Assembly (NCBI GenBank): GCA_021777675.1 | Contig: JAJYDG010000010.1 | Coordinates: forward strand, 1-32,015 | Reading direction: 5' to 3' | Origin: a bacterium | Lineage (GTDB): Bacteria; Patescibacteriota; Minisyncoccia; Moranbacterales; UBA2206 | DNA length: 32,015 nucleotides | In this document: positions 22,735 through 29,568 of the stretch, one piece after another | Position numbering within the stretch: position 1 is the stretch's first letter | Layout of the letters: every line of letters begins with the position of its first letter | Made by a program: the position numbers and the translations under genes | Notes under the pieces: generated by a model | Database searches by the model: none | Told to the model about the DNA's origin: nothing | Seen by the model: the letters and a program-made list of their open reading frames with translations, nothing else

Positions 22735-24003
22735 ATGCTTTCAAAAAAATATTTCATCAAAACATTCGGTTGTCAAATGAACATTTCAGACTCCGAAAGA
22801 ATAGCTGGAATTTTGGAAAAAAATAAATTTAAACCAACTTCAGAAATTACTAAAGCCGATTTGGTTGTTTTTAACACCTGTGGGATTCGCCAGATGGCGG
22901 AAGACAGAGCCTATGGGCAAATCCATAATTTAAGAAAAAATAACCCAAAAATAAAAATTGTTCTCACTGGTTGTCTTGCTAATCGCGAAGATGTGAGGAA
23001 AAAATTAAAAAATAAAGTGGATATTTTTTGTGAAATAAAAAATATCGAAACTATTATTGAAACACTTGGTTTTTCTGTTTGTCACTATCTGGACATTGTG
23101 CCGAAATATTCGCTTGCGCACTCGGTGCTTGTGCCAATTATGACCGGTTGCAATAATTTTTGCTCATATTGTGTTGTGCCTTATGCGCGCGGACGAGAAA
23201 TTTCGCGACCAGCCACAAAAATTATTACTGAAATAAAAAATCTAATCAAAAACGGTTGCAAAGAAATCACACTTTTGGGACAAAATGTGAATTCATATAA
23301 TTATAAAAAAATAGTCTTCCCTGAACTGCTCCAAAAAATTGAAAAAATTCCTGGAAACTTCTGGATTCGCTTCATATCATCGCATCCAAAAGATTTTTCG
23401 AGTGAACTCATTGAGACAATCGCTAAATCAAAAAAAATTTGCGAACAAATTCATCTGCCGATCCAATCCGGATCGAATAAAATTCTTGCCACCATGAATC
23501 GCAAATATACCGCCGAGCATTATTTGGATTTAATCAAAAAAATTCGCATCGCTTTTAAGAAATATAAAACCGACATTCCCTGCTCCATTACATCAGATAT
23601 AATTGTCGGTTTTCCCGGTGAAACAAAAAAAGATTTTCTGAAAACAGCTACGCTCATGAAAAAAGCACAATATGACTTGGTCTATTTTGGCCAGTTTTCT
23701 CCTCGCCCAGGAACGGTTGCCTATAAAATGAAAGATAATGTTTCCAAAGGCGAAAAATCTCAAAGAGAAAACACTCTAAATGAAATATTAAAAAAAACTG
23801 CCCTTTCCAATAACCAAAAATATCTCGGAAAAACATTGGAAGTACTTATTGATTCGAAAAAAAACGGATTATATTTCGGCCGAACGCGCTCGGGAAAAAA
23901 TGTGAAAATAATCAGTACTCGAAAAAATTTAATTGGTCAATTTGCGAAAGTTAAAATTATCAAAGCCAATATATGGAATCTCGAAGGAAAAACAATAAAA
24001 TAA
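22735..24003 (+). CDS. miaB: tRNA-2-methylthio-N6-dimethylallyladenosine synthase MiaB
   Basis: Radical-SAM methylthiotransferase acting on A37 of tRNAs already modified by MiaA. The 422-residue product has the N-terminal UPF0004 cluster cysteines C13 (TFGCQMN), C49 (FNTCGIR) and C80 (LTGCLA). The radical-SAM motif is C139, C143, C146 (GCNNFCSYCVVPYARGRE). ITLLGQNVNSY, HLPIQSGSNKIL and a C-terminal TRAM-like domain follow. It starts 3 bases after thrS and overlaps miaA by 31 bases. MiaA and MiaB as neighbours make one modification pathway. Confidence 0.95.
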   Translation: MLSKKYFIKTFGCQMNISDSERIAGILEKNKFKPTSEITKADLVVFNTCGIRQMAEDRAYGQIHNLRKNNPKIKIVLTGCLANREDVRKKLKNKVDIFCEIKNIETIIETLGFSVCHYLDIVPKYSLAHSVLVPIMTGCNNFCSYCVVPYARGREISRPATKIITEIKNLIKNGCKEITLLGQNVNSYNYKKIVFPELLQKIEKIPGNFWIRFISSHPKDFSSELIETIAKSKKICEQIHLPIQSGSNKILATMNRKYTAEHYLDLIKKIRIAFKKYKTDIPCSITSDIIVGFPGETKKDFLKTATLMKKAQYDLVYFGQFSPRPGTVAYKMKDNVSKGEKSQRENTLNEILKKTALSNNQKYLGKTLEVLIDSKKNGLYFGRTRSGKNVKIISTRKNLIGQFAKVKIIKANIWNLEGKTIK

Positions 24004-24878
24004 TTGTTATTCTCGGACCAACTTCTTCCGGAAAATCTTCTGTTGCCATCAAATTAGCACAAAAATTTAATGGTGAAATAATCTCGGCCGATAGTCGACA
24101 AATTTATCGCGGAATGGACATTGGAACAGGCAAAATCACCAAAGACGAGCAATTACTCGCAAAACATTATATGCTTGACATTGTCAATCCTAAAACCAAT
24201 TTCAGCGTGGCACAATTCAAGAAAAAGGCCGATAAAATTATCATGGATATTCTAAAACGCGGGAAACTGCCCATTATTTGTGGTGGGACCGGTTTTTGGA
24301 TTAAGGCACTCGTTGATAATATAATTTATCCGGAAGTAAAACCTGACTGGAAATTACGAAATAAATTGCAAAAAAAATCTGCCACAGAGCTTTTTGCGCT
24401 ACTTCAAAAACTCGATCCGACGCGCGCAAAAAATATCGACTCCAAAAATCCTGTGCGTCTCATTCGAGCGATTGAAATTTGCAAAACGCTGGGCAAGGTT
24501 CCGCATAGCGTTACTTGCCTATCAAATACTAATTTTGACTTTTTACAAATCGGCATTTCTCTGCCAAAAGAAAAACTGCACGAAAATATTAAAAAACGCT
24601 TAGAACAAAGATTTGATGAAGGAATGGTCTCTGAAGTGGAAAGATTACACAAAAAAAATAAAATCAGTTGGGAAAAAATGGAAAGTTTCGGATTAGGCTA
24701 CCTTTGGATTGCCAAGTTTTTGCAAAAACAACTCCCGCATGAGGAGTTGTTTGAAAAAATCTATCAAGCGGAAAGAGATTATGCTAAACGACAGCTGACT
24801 TGGTTTGGAAAAGACAAACGAATTCTTTGGCTAGAAAATTATTCAGCAATAGAAAAAGAAGTGGAAAGATTTTTTTAA
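23973..24878 (+). CDS. miaA: tRNA dimethylallyltransferase MiaA
   Basis: It transfers the dimethylallyl group to A37 of tRNAs reading UNN codons. The 301-residue product has the P-loop VILGPTSSGKSS (about 12-23), ISADSRQIYRGMDIGTGK, ICGGTGFWIKAL, NPVRLIRAIEI and the C-terminal YAKRQLTWFGKD. The start at 23973 lies inside miaB in another frame (31-base overlap), giving a short basic leader MESRRKNNK before the P-loop. No better start exists. A 10-bp palindrome lies at 24726-24752. A strong terminator follows the gene. Confidence 0.95.
   Translation: MESRRKNNKIIVILGPTSSGKSSVAIKLAQKFNGEIISADSRQIYRGMDIGTGKITKDEQLLAKHYMLDIVNPKTNFSVAQFKKKADKIIMDILKRGKLPIICGGTGFWIKALVDNIIYPEVKPDWKLRNKLQKKSATELFALLQKLDPTRAKNIDSKNPVRLIRAIEICKTLGKVPHSVTCLSNTNFDFLQIGISLPKEKLHENIKKRLEQRFDEGMVSEVERLHKKNKISWEKMESFGLGYLWIAKFLQKQLPHEELFEKIYQAERDYAKRQLTWFGKDKRILWLENYSAIEKEVERFF
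24726..24752 (+). repeat. Perfect palindrome inside miaA
   Basis: AAACAACTCC (24726-24735), 7-base loop, GGAGTTGTTT (24743-24752): a perfect 10-bp stem in coding sequence, encoding about QKQLPHEELFEK. It is 1.3x the stem length of most hairpins here and lies 145 bases before the terminator. It may be a small mobile palindrome carried in frame, or chance. Confidence 0.5.
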
Positions 24879-24896
24879 TTTTAATTCTCCCAAACC

Positions 24897-24924
24897 AAAA
24901 ACCGGATCTTCATCCGGTTTTTTT
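24897..24924. terminator. Bidirectional terminator between miaA and the thioredoxin-fold gene
   Basis: AAAAACCGGAT, loop CTTC, ATCCGGTTTTT, with T-runs on both strands: an 11-bp perfect stem. It serves the convergent miaA (ends 24878) and the minus-strand gene ending at 24959. Confidence 0.92.
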
Positions 24925-24958
24925 AGATAAAACAGGTTTTGTATTTTTTATTCTATTT

Positions 24959-26104
24959 TTAATTTCCGCAAGAAGCAGTATTGCTTCCTGCTGTTCCAGT
25001 GGCAGCCGCTGTGCTATCACCAAAGCCAGGACTTGGTGCTGTTGATGAAAGGCTTGTTGAACATTCTTTTGGTTGCTTGTTGAAAGCCCCACAGATCGTT
25101 TTTAGAATACTGGCAGAATCTCGCCCCGCAGAACTGGCTTCAACTCCATTTATCACAAGTGTTGGAGAGCCCTGTACATTGTATTTAGCATTATCCGCCT
25201 TGTCTATTTCAAATAATGGAAAAGTTCCTTGATATGTACTCTTATCTTGAAAATCCTTTGTTACATTAAACTGCGTGTCTGCTTGAGTCATACAAGTTGC
25301 CACCTGAGCCGAAACAACCCCGGATGATTTCATGCAATCATTTTCTGTTCCTTGTCCTTTTTTCAAAAAACAAGTTAAATAATCTGCTAATTTTGTCGGC
25401 TGATTTTTTTGGATACAATATTGTCGCAAATTTTCATCCAATTCTTTTCTGTCATTGCTTGCCAAATCATTATGCATCGAATAAGAAACAAATTTCAAAG
25501 TAAAATCAATTTTTGATTTAAGAGCGTTAAGCACCGGCAAAATGCCTTTTTCCATTTGAGTACCATATGGACAATAACTCATTACGAAAAGCTCCACAAC
25601 AGGCTTGTCTGTCTTGGGAATGTCAGCTTGTTTTGAAGCAGTCGCTTGTTGACTCCCGTTACTGTTCTTTGCCTTTTCCGCATCTATTTGGGCGATATTC
25701 ATCACGCTGGGGAAAAAATTCAAACCGTCTTGTGACAAGTAAGATGTTATTTCTTGCTGTTGTTTGTCTGCTCCAACTTTTACTACAACTTTAAACAATC
25801 CGTTTTCTTTAGTTATTGAAGATATTTCAATATTAGTCCCTGGCGGAACCAAATCATTTTTAATGAAATTTTCGACCTTTGTTTTTGCCTCTGCAGTTGT
25901 TATATGCGCTTTAATCCAAACTGTTTTATAGTACCAAAAGCCACCCACTAATCCAATCAAAAGAACTAGCAGGACGACTTTCAAGAAAACACTTTGTTGC
26001 TTCTTTCTTCTTGTGTTTTTTTCATGAGTATGAGCATACTGAGTTTCTTTTTTTTCAGCCTCTTTAACTTCACCATCTTTCATTTCTTTTTTTTCTGTTT
26101 CCAT
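24959..26104 (-). CDS. Membrane-anchored thioredoxin-fold (DsbA/GILT-like) protein
   Basis: The 381-residue product has a charged cytosolic head (1-37), one membrane helix (about 40-58, VFLKVVLLVLLIGLVGGFWY), a small alpha/beta domain (65-135), a Ser/Gln-rich linker, then a thioredoxin-like domain from about 167. Its active-site-like segment is ELFVMSYCPYGTQMEKG, with Cys178 in C-P-Y-G, so it has one thiol rather than CxxC. GSPTLVINGVEA supplies the cis-Pro loop. Further Cys occur at YCIQ, LTCFL, NDCMK, ATCM, TICG and KECS. The tail is Ser/Thr/Ala-rich and ends SCGN. It faces outward by inference. It lies downstream of cysteine-rich surface-protein genes, so disulfide formation or isomerisation is a likely role. 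Confidence 0.75.
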   Translation of the reverse strand: METEKKEMKDGEVKEAEKKETQYAHTHEKNTRRKKQQSVFLKVVLLVLLIGLVGGFWYYKTVWIKAHITTAEAKTKVENFIKNDLVPPGTNIEISSITKENGLFKVVVKVGADKQQQEITSYLSQDGLNFFPSVMNIAQIDAEKAKNSNGSQQATASKQADIPKTDKPVVELFVMSYCPYGTQMEKGILPVLNALKSKIDFTLKFVSYSMHNDLASNDRKELDENLRQYCIQKNQPTKLADYLTCFLKKGQGTENDCMKSSGVVSAQVATCMTQADTQFNVTKDFQDKSTYQGTFPLFEIDKADNAKYNVQGSPTLVINGVEASSAGRDSASILKTICGAFNKQPKECSTSLSSTAPSPGFGDSTAAATGTAGSNTASCGN

Positions 26105-26155
26105 AATTATTATTAATTTAAACTTATTATTTTCAAATTCACACTAACACTAACA

Positions 26156-26184
26156 ATTATACACAATTGCCAAATTTAATGCAA
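26156..26184 (-). promoter_or_regulatory. Promoter of the thioredoxin-fold gene
   Basis: Reading leftward: TTGCAT (26179-26184), 17-base spacer, perfect TATAAT (26156-26161), with predicted start near 26149 and a leader of about 45 bases. The 115-base spacer 26105-26219 holds nothing else I can identify. The gene can thus be expressed apart from the surface-protein operon. Confidence 0.55.
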
Positions 26185-26219
26185 CAATTACGATGTTTAA
26201 GCTTAAAATAAATTAGAAA

Positions 26220-29033
26220 TCAGTTTGCTTCTTGCCATTTTCCGCTATTACAAGGACAGTTGACATTGTGCTCACTACAATTTAGCAAGCAATCGACTCC
26301 GCAATTATTTGAATCAACGCATTGGCTATATTGTGTTCCGCATTTATTACCATCACAGCTTGGAGATGTGCAACTAAAATTTGGGTTACAAGTCGGGGTT
26401 GGAGTTGGGGTTGGGGTTGGAGTTGGGGTTGGAGTTGGAGTTGGAGTTGGAGTTGGAGTTGGGGTTGGAGATTGAACTACACAATAACAACCATCGCAAA
26501 CAGTTCCATTGGCACAAGCACCCACTGCGCTAAAAGCCGGGTTACATTCACAAGGTTTTGTGCAAGAAGCGCCGCTCCATGTGGTCCCTGGGGGACAAGC
26601 ATAGCAACTACCCGTTCCGCAACATTCTCCGACAATCGGAATCGATCCATTATGAGAATCAAATGTTACGCAACCGCCAGAACAATTTTTCACACAAGCG
26701 GCCAACTCAACTGTGACAGTTACATCAAAAACTGCCGTTATCTGAGTTAATGTTCCTCCTGCTAAAACTGAATTTAATAAATTATATTTAAAAAAAGAAA
26801 GTTTGTTTTCTGTATTAACCCCTCCAAAGCCAGTTCCATTATCCTCCAAATTACCTGTTAATACGCAAGTATAAATTCCAGGTGAATCAAATCTAATTTG
26901 AAAGGCATCCCCTTGATGTTTTCCAATAACCGCATATCCCGGTTGAGTATAAAAATATTTTTTATTGATCAATGCCGGCTGGTGATTATTGGAATTATTG
27001 GTATTTTTTGCGCAAATCAACTCAACATCAGAAACATTTGATAAATCCCATTTAACCACTCCAATATCCCCTGGATGATATACGCTTTTATCAAATTCTA
27101 ATTTTCCATAAGGCGCTTCGGCTATTTTTTCTCCTTTATAATAGTTTGTTATATGACTAATAGTCTCACTAACTGCTTCATCGCTATTGACATTATAAAA
27201 TATATCCGCAGTATTATAATCAAAGTTTCCTTCGCCCCTAGATGGTCCGGCGCAATACGGCTGAACACCGCCAGAATTCTCTCCTGTTATACAAGCCTTA
27301 AAAGAAACAGAGTTATTTGATGACGCCGCATTACCCGCACTCCAAGTACCATTCGTTCTAACTGTGCAATCTCTTGCACTCTTAAAGTCCTGATCACCTC
27401 GATAACTATCATTAATATTTGCCCAACTATTTGTTGGTGACGCATTATTTTTAAACGCTATCAATGTAGTATTACCGTCATGCTGGTTACATTCTTTAAG
27501 GCTTGCAGATCCGCTATAGAAACCAATTATCGCCTCTCCTGGACTATACACACTATTATCTAAACTTATAGCATAATTGAAACTTCCCCAATAATCATTT
27601 CTTAGTTGTGTTTTAGACAACGTTATTGCGTCAACATTTTCTCCTTTCATTATCAACCCCCCTCCCAATAAAACTAATAATAGAAATAATTTTGTTATAT
27701 TATTGTTCTTTTTCCTTGCTTGATGTCGCATTCTAAAAATAATTGCAAGCGATACAAACAAGAGCAGAAGAATGAAAATAATTAAAACTGTTTTGGTATT
27801 AACAGCTGATTTGACTTGCTTTAAATTCTTGGATTGATCGACTAGAGTTTGATTATCCTTCTCAAAAGTAAAGGTTTTTTGATCCAATATTTTGTTTTGA
27901 TCGTTTTTTAAGCTAACCGTTGCAATGGGATTTTGGCAGTTATTAATGGCTTTAAGATTGATTTCTGTTTTGAATTGTGATTGATCCAAATTTTGCGTAT
28001 ATTCATTGATACAATCTTTCTTGTTTTGATCAGTAATGATCAAGCTTAAGTTGACATTAAAAGAGCCATTGGTGTCAAAATAGAGAGCGGCTTTAAGCTC
28101 ATCCCCTTTTTGATAACCGATTTTATCCAAATCAAACTTTTGAATCGTGGCTGACTCCCCGGCAATAACATAATGTACATCAATAGCTTGGGCGACTTTG
28201 GTTTGATCAAGTTGATTGCTGTTATAGAAATTGATCAGTGTATCATAGGCTTGCGGATCGGTTGGTTTTTTAATTGTAATGGTGATAGTCTTTTTTTCTT
28301 CCGGTTGCAAAGTAATGGGAGTTTCTTTTTGGGGTTGTCCGAGCTGATCGCCAAAGACGGAACGGGGAAAAGTTATTTGTGTCGGATAGATTGTTTTGGC
28401 TTCTTTGAAATGACTGATGGCATCACAATTTAATTTCAGGGTTTCACTGTTTTTGAGCGATACGCCTTGCATTAAAGTATATTTTTTATCTTGAGCCTCT
28501 CCGTCAATTTTTAGCGCGCAAGAATTTTGATCGACTTCCAGATATTCTCCATTGCCGGTTAATGTGATTGGGTCTTTTAATTTGAAAGCAGCCAAAGGCA
28601 AACCGCTTTCATTTTTGGCAATGAGCCAAAGATCAAAATTGCCGGATAAATATTCGGGAGCGGTATAGGTGAAGATTTTTTGAATGGAGTTTTTGCCTTC
28701 GACGGAAAGAGTGTCATCGGTGTAGATTTTTTCATCTGCTAACTTATCGCCCCCAATCAGTTGCACGCCATAGCGGATACCGGATTCGCTTTGAGGAAGA
28801 TTATTTTCCATGCGAAAATAGATTTGGAATATATTGTTTTTTTGAGAAGTGACAAGCGGATTTCTGAAATTAATATCGGCGATAATAGTTGCTTGATTGG
28901 AAGAAGGAGCTGGTTGAGTCTGAGCAGTTATTGGTAAATTTGACGGGATAGATGTGCTGGAAGCTTGCACTGTAAAAGCAAACATTCCCCATGTAAGAAG
29001 CACGCTGAGTAAGATGTTTTTTTTGTTTTTCAT
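26220..29033 (-). CDS. Large two-part surface protein with Cys-rich end and Pro-Thr linker
   Basis: I do not recognise a named family. The 937 residues read: signal peptide (1-24, ending VQASS); beta-rich extracellular region (about 45-405); membrane helix (about 412-432, TVLIIFILLLLFVSLAIIF); short basic loop RMRHQARKKNNN; second hydrophobic segment (about 446-462) that looks like a signal peptide ending ENVDA; a domain starting TLSKTQLRNDYWGSFNYA shared with the right-edge paralog; a second beta domain; Cys-rich EGF-like modules (CCGTGSCYACPPG, CDGCYC); a linker of 13 Pro-Thr pairs; and a Cys-rich end CNSGKWQEAN. The basic loop between the helices suggests both large parts are outside. It looks like a fusion of two secreted proteins. 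It follows the 167-aa gene by 14 bases. Confidence 0.85.
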   Translation of the reverse strand: MKNKKNILLSVLLTWGMFAFTVQASSTSIPSNLPITAQTQPAPSSNQATIIADINFRNPLVTSQKNNIFQIYFRMENNLPQSESGIRYGVQLIGGDKLADEKIYTDDTLSVEGKNSIQKIFTYTAPEYLSGNFDLWLIAKNESGLPLAAFKLKDPITLTGNGEYLEVDQNSCALKIDGEAQDKKYTLMQGVSLKNSETLKLNCDAISHFKEAKTIYPTQITFPRSVFGDQLGQPQKETPITLQPEEKKTITITIKKPTDPQAYDTLINFYNSNQLDQTKVAQAIDVHYVIAGESATIQKFDLDKIGYQKGDELKAALYFDTNGSFNVNLSLIITDQNKKDCINEYTQNLDQSQFKTEINLKAINNCQNPIATVSLKNDQNKILDQKTFTFEKDNQTLVDQSKNLKQVKSAVNTKTVLIIFILLLLFVSLAIIFRMRHQARKKNNNITKLFLLLVLLGGGLIMKGENVDAITLSKTQLRNDYWGSFNYAISLDNSVYSPGEAIIGFYSGSASLKECNQHDGNTTLIAFKNNASPTNSWANINDSYRGDQDFKSARDCTVRTNGTWSAGNAASSNNSVSFKACITGENSGGVQPYCAGPSRGEGNFDYNTADIFYNVNSDEAVSETISHITNYYKGEKIAEAPYGKLEFDKSVYHPGDIGVVKWDLSNVSDVELICAKNTNNSNNHQPALINKKYFYTQPGYAVIGKHQGDAFQIRFDSPGIYTCVLTGNLEDNGTGFGGVNTENKLSFFKYNLLNSVLAGGTLTQITAVFDVTVTVELAACVKNCSGGCVTFDSHNGSIPIVGECCGTGSCYACPPGTTWSGASCTKPCECNPAFSAVGACANGTVCDGCYCVVQSPTPTPTPTPTPTPTPTPTPTPTPTPTCNPNFSCTSPSCDGNKCGTQYSQCVDSNNCGVDCLLNCSEHNVNCPCNSGKWQEAN
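26395..26472 (-). repeat. Hexanucleotide repeat encoding a Pro-Thr linker
   Basis: Thirteen tandem 6-base units (GGGGTT or GGAGTT on the plus strand, the last degenerate) encode 13 Pro-Thr pairs between two Cys-rich modules. Slippage in whole units would change linker length without a frameshift. The two unit types alternate irregularly, with a run of five identical GGAGTT units at 26431-26460. Confidence 0.9.
27239..27337 (-). repeat. Repeat block B, copy 1 (paralog of 31653-31751)
   Basis: About 99 bases nearly identical to 31653-31751, with a few substitutions clustered at the left end of the minus-strand coding sense (near GENSGG versus GESSGG). It encodes SVSFKACITGE..GGVQPYCAGPS. It is separated from block A by a divergent stretch of about 100 bases in both copies. 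Confidence 0.85.
27438..27610 (-). repeat. Repeat block A, copy 1 (paralog of 31843-32015)
   Basis: 173 bases that match 31843-32015 with a single difference that I can see (CTGG versus TTGG at about 27483/31888). It encodes the start of the shared domain, QLRNDYWGSFNYAISLDNSV onward. Such identity between otherwise divergent paralogs points to recent duplication or gene conversion. Confidence 0.9.
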
Positions 29034-29047
29034 TTTGTTTGAAAAAA

Positions 29048-29551
29048 TTATTTATGCCTTATCAATAAAACAGCTTTATTCACCATTGGTATAAAATTTA
29101 CATCAACACGCTCCCCTGGTTTAATATCGCTTATCCCTATTTCTGTTTGCACTTGATTACCTTTTTCATCTGTAACAACTTGGACTATTTTCGTATTGAC
29201 ATCAACTTGAAAAGAAATTATTTTTTCATCAATACTTTTAAGCGTAATCCCTTTTCCTCCTATTCCGATGCTTTTCACTGTTCCGGAAAGCATTTCTTTC
29301 TCTGCCGTTTTTTGCGCCATATCTTGCTTGAATTTATTGGCAAAATCAGCTTGTTCTTTGGTCATTTGATCAATTGTCACATTATCTTTGGGAGTATTGT
29401 TTTCCGATGTATTATTATCAGCATTGTTTTTTTCTTGGGTATTCTTTATTGCAATTGATTTTTTTTGCTCTATCCGCCAAACGACAAAGCCGATTGAACC
29501 GATAAGAATGATTATTGCTAAAACCAAGATGAAAATATTTTTTTTGTTCAT
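29048..29551 (-). CDS. Membrane-anchored protein with a DUF5666-like domain
   Basis: The 167-residue product has an N-terminal membrane helix (about 6-25, IFILVLAIIILIGSIGFVVW), an Asn/Lys/Thr-rich spacer (30-75) and a C-terminal small beta domain. That domain has MLSGTVKSIGIGGKGITLKS, ISFQVDVNTKIVQVV and ISDIKPGERVDVNFIP, a pattern like the DUF5666/OB-like domains of other CPR envelope proteins. The domain name is my reading, not a search result. It lies between two surface-protein genes (17 and 14 base gaps) and so is part of that operon. The C-terminal domain is predicted to be outside. Confidence 0.75.
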   Translation of the reverse strand: MNKKNIFILVLAIIILIGSIGFVVWRIEQKKSIAIKNTQEKNNADNNTSENNTPKDNVTIDQMTKEQADFANKFKQDMAQKTAEKEMLSGTVKSIGIGGKGITLKSIDEKIISFQVDVNTKIVQVVTDEKGNQVQTEIGISDIKPGERVDVNFIPMVNKAVLLIRHK

Positions 29552-29568
29552 TGTTTTTTGGTTTTTAA

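Noticed and set aside
26395-26472. Possible CRISPR-like array
   Set aside because: The units are 6 bases, tandem, without spacers, and encode a Pro-Thr linker in frame.
26260-26475. Plus-strand ORF with a long Gly-Val repeat
   Set aside because: It is the reverse complement of the Pro-Thr linker of the surface protein on the minus strand, and has no start signal or domain.
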